A DNA stretch of 64,000 nucleotides from positions 1 through 64,000 of the forward strand of contig NZ_NWUO01000009.1 in NCBI RefSeq assembly GCF_002895925.1. Reading direction: 5' to 3'. Origin of the DNA: Mixta theicola. GTDB taxonomy: Bacteria; Pseudomonadota; Gammaproteobacteria; Enterobacterales; Enterobacteriaceae. Each line of letters starts with the position of its first letter. Positions within the stretch are counted from its first letter, which is position 1. The notes under the pieces were generated by a model. It saw nothing but the letters and a program-made list of their open reading frames with translations. It ran no database searches and was not told the origin of the DNA. This document shows, piece after piece, positions 1 to 8,850 of this stretch. A program made the position numbers and the translations under genes.

Positions 1-302
1 TGCGGCCGGTTATAGGGCGACATCGCTTTTAACGCAGCCATAAAGTAAACGGAAAGAGGCGTAACCAGGCCGGAAGGAGAAAGGTTAAGCAGGCGCTGAT
101 ACCAGCGTATCGCTTCCAGCGTCTGATTACCGCAAATGCCATCAATAGCCAGCCTGCGTCCGGTAGCGAGCGTATAGCCCGCGTTCATTACCATACGCTG
201 CAGTTTTTTCACTTCACCGGCCTGATTGGTGCCGCAGGTCCCCACCGAAGTGAACAGACGATTGGGATGCAGCACCAGGGGATCATGATATTTTCTGCTC
301 AT
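1..302 (-). CDS. Peptidoglycan-binding-domain protein, 3' end outside the window
   Basis: The first 100 residues are visible; the gene runs off the left edge. Residues about 31-88 follow the PG_binding_1 pattern: a VKKLQ helix start at 31-35, the DGxxGxxT turn at 54-61, then an AIRWYQ helix and a G-x-V-T-P turn. Such a domain normally anchors a cell-wall enzyme or secreted effector to peptidoglycan, and the catalytic part would lie beyond position 1. No signal peptide is visible at the N-terminus, so export by the Sec pathway is not indicated. The start is the ATG at 302, with AAGG about seven bases upstream. The domain call is from sequence pattern; any role as an effector or endolysin is speculation. 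Confidence 0.6.
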   Translation of the reverse strand, partial: MSRKYHDPLVLHPNRLFTSVGTCGTNQAGEVKKLQRMVMNAGYTLATGRRLAIDGICGNQTLEAIRWYQRLLNLSPSGLVTPLSVYFMAALKAMSPYNRP

Positions 303-549
303 TGGAAGCCTTTTCTATGCTGTCCGCCACCCGCGTTATTTGATACAAAACGAAGCAAAAAGGCGTTATCGCAGAGAGAGAAAACAGAGAACGTGACGGA
401 AGAAAAAAAGCGGTGGTTTTGAGCCAGGTCTTATAAAGTTTGCCAGCGGCGAAAGCATCATAACAACCCGCGTTTTCTGCCGGATGGGAAAGAGAGGAAG
501 CCTGGAATTGCGGTTTTGCCAGATGCCGAACCCGAATGGCCTGAAACGC

Positions 550-576
550 AAAAACCCCAGTCATTGCTGACTGGGG
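550..576 (-). terminator. Rho-independent terminator of proK
   Basis: A nine-base-pair stem (CCCCAGTCA/TGACTGGGG) with a short loop is followed on the minus strand by TTTTTG. It lies ten bases downstream of the tRNA 3' end. Confidence 0.85.
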
Positions 577-585
577 CTGGGAATT

Positions 586-662
586 TGGTCGGCGAGAGAG
601 GATTTGAACCTCCGACCCACACGTCCCGAACGTGTTGCGCTACCAGGCTGCGCTACTCGCCG
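586..662 (-). tRNA. proK: tRNA-Pro (anticodon CGG)
   Basis: This is a 77-nucleotide tRNA with encoded CCA. The acceptor stem CGGCGAG pairs with CTCGCCG, the D arm contains AGCCTGGTAGCGC, the anticodon loop reads TTCGGGA (CGG decodes the CCG codon), and the T loop is TTCAAAT. It is nearly identical to E. coli proK, which also lies beside eptB. It has its own promoter and terminator. Confidence 0.97.
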
Positions 663-672
663 ATGGGGGCGC

Positions 673-701
673 ATCTTACTGAGGTCGCCGCCAGGCGTCA
701 A
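673..701 (-). promoter_or_regulatory. Sigma-70 promoter of proK
   Basis: On the minus strand, TTGACG (-35, 696-701) and TAAGAT (-10, 673-678) are separated by exactly 17 bases. A GC-rich discriminator GCGCCCCC follows, a hallmark of stringently controlled stable-RNA promoters. The predicted start is just upstream of the tRNA 5' end. Confidence 0.8.
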
Positions 702-769
702 TGACTTTTTCATGCAGCGCGCAACAATTGCATGAAAAGCATTCACCCAGGCGGGATGCGGCCTCCGCG

Positions 770-2461
770 TTAACTTTTGCCGGCCGCTGCGGTCTCAGGC
801 GCCTGACACCAGTTGTTGGCCGCCTTGATACCGCCATCCGGCGAGGTATAACCCAGGCAGCCAAGAATAGTATCGAAGAACTCAACGTGACGATGGGTTT
901 TCCCAACGCGCTGCTGCGCCTGCAAACGTTCAAAAGCCTGCTTGTTGTGCGGGTCCGCCAGATATTTATCGGACGCCCAAACGATCATCGGCACGCGGAA
1001 CTGCTCCGGCGGCGCCATTTCACGCGGCGTACCGTGCAGATGCATATTATCGCTGATCGATTCCCCGTGATCGGAAGCGTAAAACACAATCGCTTTCTTA
1101 TCGCGTAGCTGATCATAAACGCTGTCCAGCACGGTATCGGTATACAGCACGGAGTTATCAAAAGCGTTAATCAGCTGAGCTTTGCTGCACTCATCATCCA
1201 CGCCCATACATTCCGGCGTATAGCGCGCATAGCTACGCGGATAACGCTGGGAATAAAGATAGTGCGAGCCTTTGGTATGCAGCACTACCAGATGTTTACC
1301 GTTCGGATGGCGATCGAGAGAGGCTTTCAGCTCCGGGATCAGCAGCATATCATCCACAGCCTTGCCCTGGTTACGCGGCTCTGAGCCAATCTGCTCGCGG
1401 AAAGCGAAATTATCGGCATGGGTATTATCGTAAAACCACACCTCGCTCTGCATGGCGAACAGCTCTGAACTGAAGCCCAGCGATTTCAATACGGCAAAAA
1501 TATTCTCTTCTTTCAGCGTCCGGCCAGGGTTATCCATGGTGCCGCCTTCGCGTACAAACATACAGCGCAACGAGAGCTTAGTTGCGGTATCGCAGGACTC
1601 ACCGCGAAAGGCCACCAGATTCTTTTCATGAGAGAGCTTAGGCGTGGTATCGCGCTGATAGCCCAGCAGGCCCATATGATCCCAGCGGGTAGTCTCGCCA
1701 ATCACAAACACCACGTAAGTGTCATCAATACCCGGCGGGGCAACGTAGGTAAATTTTTTCGCCGGATCGAGCAGCTCTTGCCCGTCAATGGTTTCATCGA
1801 TACGCGTCCAGGCAAACAGCCCCAGCGCCGACAGCCAGTTAGACGGTAAATAAGAGTGCGCTACTACGCCGCCGTAGCTGGGCAGATCGATATTAGTGAT
1901 TTCTTCGTTATCTTTTTGCAGCTTGTCAAAATAGCGAATCGGCAGCCAGACCAGCGCGACCGCCAGCAGCATAACGGTCACCGGTTTGAGCCGCTGGCCC
2001 GGTGTTTTAAGCTGCTCGATCAATGTCAGGCTCAGCCTGTTACGCCAGATCATCAGCAGCGGCAGCGCGCTGACCAGCATCATCCACAGGATAAACTGGT
2101 AGCCCACCACTTCTTTAGAGAGATCGGTATCGGTGGTCATCACCGAAGCCACGATGCCGTAGCCGATCACCACATTAAAAAAGGCCATATAGTAGCCAGC
2201 GGCCACCGAGATCAGCACCAGCATAGTGGCCAGAATACGGTAAAACAGTTTCCCGCCCAGCGACAGCAAGCGCATCAGGAAGAAAGTAAGCAGGACGATA
2301 GCAACGACTTCTGCCACGGCTGACAGCCAGTCGGAGAAACTAGACTTGCTGAGAAAAGGATCAAAACGACGATAAAAAATAGGGAGATTCAGCAAAATGC
2401 CGATGTAGAGCGACAGCAAAAGAGAGAGCTTTTGCTGAGTAAGCGATTTTATGTAATTCAT
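770..2461 (-). CDS. eptB: Kdo2-lipid A phosphoethanolamine 7''-transferase
   Basis: This inner-membrane enzyme adds phosphoethanolamine from phosphatidylethanolamine to the outer Kdo residue of lipopolysaccharide, reducing negative surface charge. The 563-residue protein has about five N-terminal membrane segments (residues roughly 10-180) followed by a periplasmic sulfatase-fold domain. The catalytic motif GETTRWDHMG carries the nucleophilic Thr at residue 257; further family motifs are YASDHGES and HLHGTPREM. The start at 2461 is preceded by AGAAGG. In E. coli the gene also flanks proK and is controlled by sigma E and the sRNA MgrR; neither control element was verified here. Confidence 0.95.
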   Translation of the reverse strand: MNYIKSLTQQKLSLLLSLYIGILLNLPIFYRRFDPFLSKSSFSDWLSAVAEVVAIVLLTFFLMRLLSLGGKLFYRILATMLVLISVAAGYYMAFFNVVIGYGIVASVMTTDTDLSKEVVGYQFILWMMLVSALPLLMIWRNRLSLTLIEQLKTPGQRLKPVTVMLLAVALVWLPIRYFDKLQKDNEEITNIDLPSYGGVVAHSYLPSNWLSALGLFAWTRIDETIDGQELLDPAKKFTYVAPPGIDDTYVVFVIGETTRWDHMGLLGYQRDTTPKLSHEKNLVAFRGESCDTATKLSLRCMFVREGGTMDNPGRTLKEENIFAVLKSLGFSSELFAMQSEVWFYDNTHADNFAFREQIGSEPRNQGKAVDDMLLIPELKASLDRHPNGKHLVVLHTKGSHYLYSQRYPRSYARYTPECMGVDDECSKAQLINAFDNSVLYTDTVLDSVYDQLRDKKAIVFYASDHGESISDNMHLHGTPREMAPPEQFRVPMIVWASDKYLADPHNKQAFERLQAQQRVGKTHRHVEFFDTILGCLGYTSPDGGIKAANNWCQAPETAAAGKS

Positions 2462-2915
2462 TCGACCTTCTATATTCCCGGCGTAACAGTTACTTTACAA
2501 GCTTTCTTCAGACCGCTTCGTTGCGCCAGAGTTCTTATCGGTAATCGCATTATTCATACTGTGTAATGAACAAGAGGATTCTGAACGGAAAAAGGAACCT
2601 TTCCCGGTGAAGCGCTGCCAGTTAATCACAGATAGTCGGTAAGATCAGCGAAATTTCGCCATCGTCACGAGAAAGCGCGCCGTTGGTGAGCAATAACGGT
2701 TGGGAAACAGCAGGATGGGCGCACAAACAGGCGCGAGCACTGGCGCAGCCCTGCCACCTCCAGCCATTTTTACAGCGCAAAACCGCTCTGGCTTGCCAGC
2801 AACAGTGGCGCACCCGACGCTTTTTTGTCATTTTAATATGTACCCATGCGTGACTATGTAAATAGTGCACTACTTAATTGCAGGCGATATTTAAACCAGG
2901 CCAGGGGAGGTAGAG
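2462..2915. other. Intergenic region between eptB and the HD-domain gene
   Basis: This 454-bp divergent spacer holds no convincing gene. A minus-strand reading frame at 2622-2870 is Cys/Trp/Arg-rich and looks spurious. On the plus strand a palindrome ACTAT-GTAA-ATAGT at 2853-2866, about 50 bp before the HD-domain gene, could be an operator. TTGTCA at 2825-2830 is a possible -35. Both are weak calls. Confidence 0.3.
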
Positions 2916-3500
2916 ATGCAATCATTGGAAGAACGAGCAAGACGCTATGCCACTGAGGTACATGCCGCTGACGGTCAGCGCCGCAAATATACCGATGAGC
3001 CTTATATTGTTCATCCTGCGGCGGTCGTAGAGCTGGTGCGCAGCGTTACGGGCAATGAAATTATGCTGGCCGCCGCCTGGCTGCATGACACCGTTGAGGA
3101 TACCGACACCACGCTTGACGATATTGCGCAGCAGTTTGGCGCTGAGGTGGCCTCGCTGGTGGGCATGCTGACCGACCGCCAGCAGCCGCAGGTAAGCAAT
3201 CGCGCGGCACGTAAAGTCGCTCACTTTCGTCATACCGCCGCCGCCGCGCCGGACGCGCAGACCATTAAGCTGGCGGACATTATCGATAATACGCGCGCCA
3301 TTGTGCAGTACGATCCGCATTTCGCCCGAATCTATCTGGTGGAAAAGCAGGTGCAGATTGACTTGCTACAGCAGGGCGACGCCACGCTTTGGCAGCAGGC
3401 GCAGGAGACCATTGCACAGGGTATAGCGCAGCTACGTCAGCGCCCTTACAACGTTCCGGAAACCTGGTTTGCGCGTCAGGCGGCGAAATATGCGATCTGA
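2916..3500 (+). CDS. Small HD-domain protein, probable MESH1/SAH-type (p)ppGpp hydrolase
   Basis: The 194-residue soluble protein is a stand-alone HD phosphohydrolase resembling the hydrolase half of SpoT/RelA enzymes and animal MESH1. Visible metal and substrate motifs in order are His33 (IVHPAAV), His57-Asp58, Glu61-Asp62 (HDTVEDT) and Asp121/Asn125 (KLADIIDNT), with the same spacing as MESH1. There is no synthetase, TGS or ACT domain, so it is not a truncated SpoT of normal layout. A strong GGGAGG ribosome site precedes the start. It shares a bidirectional terminator with yiaG. The exact substrate (ppGpp, NADPH or another nucleotide) is not shown by the sequence. Confidence 0.8.
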   Translation: MQSLEERARRYATEVHAADGQRRKYTDEPYIVHPAAVVELVRSVTGNEIMLAAAWLHDTVEDTDTTLDDIAQQFGAEVASLVGMLTDRQQPQVSNRAARKVAHFRHTAAAAPDAQTIKLADIIDNTRAIVQYDPHFARIYLVEKQVQIDLLQQGDATLWQQAQETIAQGIAQLRQRPYNVPETWFARQAAKYAI

Positions 3501-3622
3501 CAGCAACAGCTATGCGCAAACAAGCGTCCGGCAAACGTTATGGCAGTGGCCACGGCGATAAAAAACCCTCTCTCACCGTCAATCTCATCCCAGCCGTGCA
3601 AAGCCCGTTTAACGCCGCGCAT

Positions 3623-3651
3623 AAAAAAACCCGCCAGTCGGCGGGTTTTTT
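3623..3651. terminator. Bidirectional terminator between the HD-domain gene and yiaG
   Basis: The stem ACCCGCC-AGTC-GGCGGGT is flanked by seven A residues on the left and six T residues on the right, so it can stop transcription from both convergent genes. Confidence 0.88.
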
Positions 3652-3664
3652 ACTGTCAGCGCAT

Positions 3665-3961
3665 TCAGTCAAGCAGCTGTCGCCCCAGATAGGGATTGGA
3701 GTGCAGCAGTTGCATGAGCTTTTGGGCACTACCTGATGGGCGGGTGCGTCTCGCTTCCCAGCTTTTCACTGAAGAGACGCTCACGCCCATCACGCGGGCA
3801 AATTCATCAATTTTCATACCGGTCATTTCGCGCAGACGTTGTGGTTCTGGCACTGAAACAGTTTTTTCTTGCTGCGCTAAAGGGGCACTGACGACATTCC
3901 GTGTTAATACAATTTGTTCAAGACTGCTAAGTAACTCAACCATGGGATCTTTTACTTCCAT
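3665..3961 (-). CDS. yiaG: HTH-type transcriptional regulator YiaG
   Basis: This 98-residue helix-turn-helix protein matches E. coli YiaG along its length: the start MEVKDPMVELLSSLEQIV, the core LREMTGMKIDEFARVMGVSVSSVKSWEARR (split across residues about 42-71) and an ending close to NPYLGRQLLD. The fold is the HigA/NadS-like antitoxin or lambda-repressor type. No toxin gene is adjacent, so it is an orphan regulator of unknown target, as in E. coli. The neighbour yiaF is shared with E. coli. Confidence 0.9.
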   Translation of the reverse strand: MEVKDPMVELLSSLEQIVLTRNVVSAPLAQQEKTVSVPEPQRLREMTGMKIDEFARVMGVSVSSVKSWEARRTRPSGSAQKLMQLLHSNPYLGRQLLD

Positions 3962-4302
3962 AGCAAACTCCTAAAACTCACTTTGAACAACGTGAAGGAA
4001 GACAGAGATAAGAGCCTGAAGACCAGACTCAGAAAGCCGGTTTGTTGCAGATTGAAAGGGGCCAGAGCTGTGCAACATAAATCGGGAATTTAATTATTAG
4101 ATGATTGCTGGCGTTTTGCCGCCCGTTTTATAAAAATTTTTCGATCTTGCTTCCGGCTTTTAATCTTGCCGCCAGCGGGTGCTTTACCTGGCCCGTATCC
4201 TGCTTAAAAATAGCGTGCCGCGAGCGGAAACGGCTAACTTCACGATAATTCGCGATTAATTCATTAAGCCCATATTCAGCCTAATCGCTTTGATCTATGC
4301 TT
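3962..4302. other. AT-rich leader region upstream of yiaG
   Basis: No gene is recognised here. The cold-shock gene cspA, which neighbours yiaG in E. coli, is not present in this interval. The stretch presumably carries the yiaG promoter on the minus strand, but no clear -35/-10 pair stands out. Confidence 0.3.
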
Positions 4303-4428
4303 TATACCCGTCATACTTCAGGTTGCCGGTGTGTTGGCTGCACTCAGTCACCCGAATCACTTACCTGTGTAAGCTCATCGGGATTCCTTCCTTTGCCGCC
4401 TGCCTGCAACCCGAATTATTTAGGGTAC
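4303..4428. repeat. Palindromic intergenic repeat element, about 126 bp
   Basis: The element begins TATACCCGTCATACTTCAGG and ends in CCTGCAACCCGAATTATT followed by TAGGGTA, forming a long imperfect inverted repeat whose arms are partly complementary. An element with these ends is, from memory, dispersed between genes of Serratia, Yersinia, Photorhabdus and Pantoea relatives. It lies 72 bp before yiaF, so it would be transcribed into its leader or lie upstream of its promoter. A 61-codon reading frame across it is an artefact. Confidence 0.65.
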
Positions 4429-4500
4429 AAGCACCTTAAAAAGGCGGCGAGATGCGGCCTTATTAAACAGAAAGTTTGTTAATTTACAGGAGTAAACGCT

Positions 4501-5217
4501 ATGGCGACCGGAGTTTCCCGCGTCTGGACGCGTCTGTGGCTGCCGCTGGCAGCGATGCTGGTCATTCTGCAGCTTACCGGCTGCGGTGATAAAGAAGGTG
4601 AGCAGCGTAAGGCCTTTAGTGACTTTTTACAGAATACCGTAATGCGCAGCGGTGAACATTTGCCTGCGCTGAGTGAGGATCAAAAACAGCGCTTTGGTAA
4701 CTATGCCAGCGATTACGCCATCATTTATGGCTTTTCACAGCAGGTAAACAAAGCGGTGGAGCAAGGTTTGCGTCCGGTGGTGGATGAGCTTTCCGCACTC
4801 CGTGTGCCGCAGGATTATCTCACGCGTCGCGATGCGCTGCGCCAGGCGAGCGGTACGCTGAGCGTGCTGGCGCAGCAGCTGCAAAACGCGAAAAGCCAGG
4901 CGGACAGCAGCAAAGCCGCGCTGCAACAGCCGGACGATCTGAAGCCGGTTTACGATCGGGCTTATACCCAGGTGGTAACACAGCCAGCGGCTTCGCTGCT
5001 GCCGCTGCTGCCAGCGCTGCAATCGCTGAGTCAGGATGTGGTGCAGGCGGGTGATTATCTGCAACAGCAGGGAACCCGCGTTTCCTTCAATGATAACGGC
5101 GTGCAGTTCCCCACGCAGGAACAGGCCAGCCAGTACAATACGTTAATGAGCAACGTTTCGGCGAAAGCGCAGGCGCTGACGCAGGCGCAAAGCGCCGTAC
5201 AGGGCGAACGCCAGTAA
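4501..5217 (+). CDS. yiaF: DUF3053 lipoprotein YiaF
   Basis: This 238-residue protein begins with a charged N-terminus, a hydrophobic segment and the lipobox LQLTGC, so it should be lipid-modified and anchored facing the periplasm. The mature part is mainly helical and Gln/Ala-rich and has the DUF3053 features of E. coli YiaF, whose gene also neighbours yiaG. The residues after the Cys are Gly-Asp; Asp at the +2 position suggests retention in the inner membrane by the Lol rule. A GGAG-type site (CAGGAG) precedes the ATG. The biochemical role is unknown. Confidence 0.88.
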   Translation: MATGVSRVWTRLWLPLAAMLVILQLTGCGDKEGEQRKAFSDFLQNTVMRSGEHLPALSEDQKQRFGNYASDYAIIYGFSQQVNKAVEQGLRPVVDELSALRVPQDYLTRRDALRQASGTLSVLAQQLQNAKSQADSSKAALQQPDDLKPVYDRAYTQVVTQPAASLLPLLPALQSLSQDVVQAGDYLQQQGTRVSFNDNGVQFPTQEQASQYNTLMSNVSAKAQALTQAQSAVQGERQ

Positions 5218-5224
5218 AACCGCA

Positions 5225-5266
5225 GCGGGTGCCGTAACAACCACGGCGCCCGCGTTTCTCTTCCTT
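5225..5266 (+). terminator. Terminator of yiaF
   Basis: The hairpin GCGGGTGCCGT / ACGGCGCCCGC (5225-5253) is followed by the T-rich run GTTTCTCTTCCTTT and starts eight bases after the yiaF stop codon. Confidence 0.7.
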
Positions 5267-5390
5267 TGGTTTACCCTTCTTAACCGCATAGCATGCTTTT
5301 TATTTTGGCTGGCGCTTCCGGCTAATTTCCGCCGCCAGGTTTCGGGCCAGGAGAAAGTGTGATCCGCCGCATTTTTATACAAACATTTAT

Positions 5391-5406
5391 TGTGATCAAT
5401 ATCACA
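5391..5406. promoter_or_regulatory. CRP site 1 upstream of mtlA
   Basis: TGTGA-TCAATA-TCACA has both half-sites of the CRP consensus intact. It is the most distal of four clear sites before mtlA. Confidence 0.8.
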
Positions 5407-5434
5407 ATTTGGAAACAAACCCACGCCGACAAAA

Positions 5435-5450
5435 TGTGACTTTCATCACA
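5435..5450. promoter_or_regulatory. CRP site 2 upstream of mtlA
   Basis: TGTGA-CTTTCA-TCACA is a perfect pair of CRP half-sites, centred 44 bp after site 1. Confidence 0.8.
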
Positions 5451-5508
5451 TAAAAGAGCGTTACTACGGCGATAATTTCAGCACGGTCGTTTTCAATAAG
5501 CCCTTTTA

Positions 5509-5524
5509 TGTGACTTGTATCACA
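5509..5524. promoter_or_regulatory. CRP site 3 upstream of mtlA
   Basis: TGTGA-CTTGTA-TCACA is a third perfect pair of half-sites, centred 74 bp after site 2. Confidence 0.8.
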
Positions 5525-5552
5525 AAAAACAACCTTTCCCCTCCCTATAAAG

Positions 5553-5568
5553 CGTGATCTCTCTCACT
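5553..5568. promoter_or_regulatory. CRP site 4 upstream of mtlA, promoter-proximal
   Basis: CGTGA-TCTCTC-TCACT keeps both GTGA/TCAC cores and is centred 44 bp after site 3. A possible extended -10 (TGCTAGAGT, 5601-5609) lies about 45 bp further on. E. coli mtlA also has several CRP sites upstream. Confidence 0.65.
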
Positions 5569-5711
5569 TCAGGTGGCTCACTACGCAGCATCATAAACGC
5601 GTGCTAGAGTCCGCCTGCATACAGTAATTCGACGGTTCCCCGCCGAAACGTCTTAACGAAATCACGCGCTCTCTTATTTGTCAGCGCGTAACAATAAGGG
5701 GTGTGTTTTTT

Positions 5712-7631
5712 ATGTCCTCAACAGTCAAGGTCAAGGTTCAAAGCTTTGGTCGCTTTCTAAGTAATATGGTGATGCCCAATATCGGTGCGTTTATCGCCTG
5801 GGGTATTATCACCGCGCTATTTATTCCAACCGGTTGGATGCCTAACGAAACGTTAGCTAAACTGGTTGGCCCAATGATTACTTACCTGCTGCCGTTGCTG
5901 ATCGGTTATACCGGCGGCCGTCTGGTGGGTGGCGATCGCGGCGGCGTGGTCGGTGCTATTACCACCATGGGCGTGATCGTCGGCGCAGATATGCCGATGT
6001 TCCTCGGTTCGATGATTGCCGGTCCGCTGGGCGGCTGGGCGATTAAAACTTTTGACCGTGCGGTAGACGGTAAAATTAAAAGCGGTTTCGAGATGTTGGT
6101 TAACAACTTCTCCGCCGGTATTATCGGCATGCTGCTGGCTATTCTGGCGTTCCTCGCCATTGGTCCGCTGGTAGAAGGTCTCTCCCATATTCTTGCCGCC
6201 GGCGTGAATATCATGGTGCAGAACAACCTGCTGCCGTTGACCTCTATCTTTGTTGAACCGGCGAAAATCCTGTTCCTTAATAACGCCATTAACCACGGCA
6301 TCTTCTCGCCGCTGGGCATTCAGCAGGCCAGCGAAGCCGGGAAATCTATTTTCTTCCTGATTGAAGCGAACCCAGGCCCAGGTATGGGCGTGCTGGTTGC
6401 CTATATGTTCTTTGGCCGTGGCAATGCTAAACAGTCCGCTGGCGGCGCAGCCATTATTCACTTCCTGGGCGGCATCCACGAAATTTACTTCCCGTATGTC
6501 TTGATGGCACCACGCCTGCTGCTGGCGGTGATCCTCGGCGGTATGACCGGCGTCTTCACCCTAACGCTGCTGCACGGCGGCCTGGTTTCTCCGGCTTCAC
6601 CGGGCTCGATCCTCGCGGTGCTGGCGATGACGCCAAAAGGCGCCTACTTCGCCAATATCGCCGCTATTCTGGCTGCTTTTGTCGTCTCCTTTGTCGTTTC
6701 CGCCATTCTGCTGAAAACCAGCAAAGTAAAAGAGGAAGACGATATTGAAGCGGCAACCCGCCGTATGCAGGATATGAAAGCGCAGTCTAAAGGTCAGGCG
6801 GGCGCGCCTGCCGCTGCCGCCATGAACGGCGACCTGAGCCACGTGCGTAAAATTATCGTTGCCTGCGATGCCGGTATGGGTTCCAGCGCTATGGGCGCAG
6901 GCGTGCTGCGTAAAAAAGTACAGGATGCCGGGCTGACGCAGATTTCCGTCACCAATACCGCCATCAATGCCCTGCCGGGCGATGTTGACCTGGTGATCAC
7001 CCACCGCGACCTGACCGAGCGCGCCATGCGCCAGGCACCGCACGCACAGCATATCTCGCTGAATAACTTCCTCGACAGCGGTCTGTACAACGATTTGACC
7101 GCGCGTCTGGCGGAAGCGCAGCGTAGCGCCGTCCATCGCGAAAAGGTGAGCGCCACCCTGAGCGACAGCTACGACAGCAACAACGAGCATCTGTTTAAGC
7201 TGGGCGCCAACAACGTTTTCCTCGGTCAGCACGCCGCCAACAAAGAAGAGGCGATCCGCTTTGCCGGTGAGCAGCTGGTGAAAGGCGGTTATGTTGAGCC
7301 AGAATATGTCGGTGCGATGCTGGAACGTGAGAAACTGACGCCAACCTATCTGGGCGAATCCATTGCGGTGCCGCACGGAACGGTGGAAGCGAAAGATCGC
7401 GTGCTGAAAACCGGCGTCGTGTTCTGCCAGTACCCGCAGGGCGTACGCTTCGGCGAAGAAGAAGATGACATCGCCCGCCTGGTGATTGGTATTGCCGCCC
7501 GTAACAACGAGCACATCCAGGTGATAACCAGCCTGACCAACGCGCTGGATGATGAAAGCGTGATTGAGCGTCTGGCTAACACCACCAGCGTGCAGGAAGT
7601 GCTGGATCTGCTGACCGGCCAGCCCGCCTGA
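5712..7631 (+). CDS. mtlA: PTS mannitol-specific enzyme IICBA
   Basis: MtlA imports D-mannitol across the inner membrane and phosphorylates it to mannitol 1-phosphate. The 639-residue protein has an N-terminal EIIC channel domain (about 1-340, with [13 protein letters not shown]), an EIIB domain whose phospho-Cys385 sits in [10 protein letters not shown], and an EIIA domain with phospho-His555 in [10 protein letters not shown]. It aligns with E. coli MtlA over its whole length. The ATG at 5712 matches the E. coli start (MSS...[14 protein letters not shown]); the GTG three codons upstream is less likely. It leads the mtlADR operon, with four CRP sites upstream. Confidence 0.97.
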   Translation: MSSTVKVKVQSFGRFLSNMVMPNIGAFIAWGIITALFIPTGWMPNETLAKLVGPMITYLLPLLIGYTGGRLVGGDRGGVVGAITTMGVIVGADMPMFLGSMIAGPLGGWAIKTFDRAVDGKIKSGFEMLVNNFSAGIIGMLLAILAFLAIGPLVEGLSHILAAGVNIMVQNNLLPLTSIFVEPAKILFLNNAINHGIFSPLGIQQASEAGKSIFFLIEANPGPGMGVLVAYMFFGRGNAKQSAGGAAIIHFLGGIHEIYFPYVLMAPRLLLAVILGGMTGVFTLTLLHGGLVSPASPGSILAVLAMTPKGAYFANIAAILAAFVVSFVVSAILLKTSKVKEEDDIEAATRRMQDMKAQSKGQAGAPAAAAMNGDLSHVRKIIVACDAGMGSSAMGAGVLRKKVQDAGLTQISVTNTAINALPGDVDLVITHRDLTERAMRQAPHAQHISLNNFLDSGLYNDLTARLAEAQRSAVHREKVSATLSDSYDSNNEHLFKLGANNVFLGQHAANKEEAIRFAGEQLVKGGYVEPEYVGAMLEREKLTPTYLGESIAVPHGTVEAKDRVLKTGVVFCQYPQGVRFGEEEDDIARLVIGIAARNNEHIQVITSLTNALDDESVIERLANTTSVQEVLDLLTGQPA

Positions 7632-7648
7632 TCTGTCACCTACGTTGA

Positions 7649-7669
7649 GGGGCCGCGTTGACCGGCCCC
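7649..7669 (+). terminator. Intercistronic hairpin between mtlA and mtlD
   Basis: GGGGCC and GGCCCC arms pair around a short loop and are followed by TTATCCTTTTCTT. The hairpin sits 18 bases after the mtlA stop and 32 before mtlD. It may attenuate read-through or protect the mtlA message rather than end the operon. Confidence 0.6.
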
Positions 7670-7701
7670 TTATCCTTTTCTTGTTTGAAGGTTTAGCAAC
7701 G

Positions 7702-8850
7702 ATGAAAGCATTACATTTCGGCGCCGGTAATATCGGTCGTGGTTTTATCGGCAAGCTGCTGGCGGATGCCGGTATTGAACTGATTTTCGCCGACGTCAAT
7801 CAGGCAGTGCTGGACGCGCTGAACGCACGTCATCAGTATCCGGTTCACGTCGTCGGCGAGCAGGCGCAGGTGGAAACGGTTACCGGCGTGAGCGCAGTTA
7901 ACAGCAGCAGCGACGAGGCGATCGCCCTGATTGCCGAGGTTGATATCGTTACCACGGCGGTTGGCCCACAGATTCTGGAACGCATCGCTGGCAGCATCGC
8001 GCGCGGCCTGGCCAAACGCAGTGATAGCGCTAATTCCCGCCCGTTAAATATTATCGCCTGTGAAAATATGGTGTGCGGCACCAGCCAGCTGAAACAGCAT
8101 GTGCTGGCCGCGCTGCCGGAAAATTACCACGCCTGGATTGAGCAGCACGTCGGCTTTGTCGATTCCGCCGTGGACCGTATCGTGCCGCCGGGCGAAGCGG
8201 GCAGCAACGATCCGCTGGAAGTGACCGTTGAAACCTTTAGCGAATGGATTGTGGATAAAACCCAGTTCAAGGGCGAACTGCCGACGATCCCTGGCATGGA
8301 GCTCACCGACAACCTGATGGCGTTCGTTGAGCGTAAGCTGTTTACCCTGAACACCGGCCACGCCATTACCGCCTACCTGGGCCAGCTTGCCGGACATCAA
8401 ACCATTCGCGACGCCATTCTCGATCCGGCGGTACGCGCGGTGGTAAAAGGCGCGATGCAGGAGAGCGGTGCGGTACTGATCAAGCGCTACGGCTTTGATG
8501 CGGAAAAGCATGCCGCCTATATCGAGAAGATCCTGGGCCGCTTTGAAAATCCTTATCTGAAAGATGACGTAGAACGCGTCGGTCGTCAGCCTCTGCGTAA
8601 GCTCAGCGCCGGTGACCGTCTGATTAAGCCAACGCTGGGCACGCTGGAGTATCAGCTGCCGCACGATAATCTGGTTACGGGCATCGCCGCCGCCATGCAT
8701 TATCGCAGCGCGCTGGATCCGCAGGCGCAGGAACTGGAAGCGCTGTTGAACTCAGTAGGGCCGCAGGCCGCACTGGCACAGGTTTCTGGTCTTGATGCCA
8801 ATAGCGAAGTCGTTGCCGCTGTGGTTAAGGCCTATGCTGTAATGCCATAA
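7702..8850 (+). CDS. mtlD: Mannitol-1-phosphate 5-dehydrogenase
   Basis: MtlD oxidises D-mannitol 1-phosphate to fructose 6-phosphate with NAD+ in the cytoplasm. The protein is 382 residues, exactly the E. coli length. The N-terminal Rossmann motif [13 protein letters not shown] binds NAD, and the C-terminal half carries the family stretch [16 protein letters not shown]. The ATG at 7702 follows GTTTAGCAACG, so the ribosome site is weak; earlier in-frame starts lack homology. Its stop codon overlaps the mtlR start (TAATG), indicating translational coupling. Confidence 0.97.
   Translation: MKALHFGAGNIGRGFIGKLLADAGIELIFADVNQAVLDALNARHQYPVHVVGEQAQVETVTGVSAVNSSSDEAIALIAEVDIVTTAVGPQILERIAGSIARGLAKRSDSANSRPLNIIACENMVCGTSQLKQHVLAALPENYHAWIEQHVGFVDSAVDRIVPPGEAGSNDPLEVTVETFSEWIVDKTQFKGELPTIPGMELTDNLMAFVERKLFTLNTGHAITAYLGQLAGHQTIRDAILDPAVRAVVKGAMQESGAVLIKRYGFDAEKHAAYIEKILGRFENPYLKDDVERVGRQPLRKLSAGDRLIKPTLGTLEYQLPHDNLVTGIAAAMHYRSALDPQAQELEALLNSVGPQAALAQVSGLDANSEVVAAVVKAYAVMP

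Noticed and set aside
2622-2870. An 82-codon minus-strand frame between eptB and the HD-domain gene
   Set aside because: Composition is rich in Cys, Trp and Arg, no ribosome site is present and no family is recognised.
6597-7799. A 400-codon minus-strand reading frame opposite mtlA
   Set aside because: It is antisense to the EIIB and EIIA parts of mtlA, which are clearly coding, and has no recognisable motifs.
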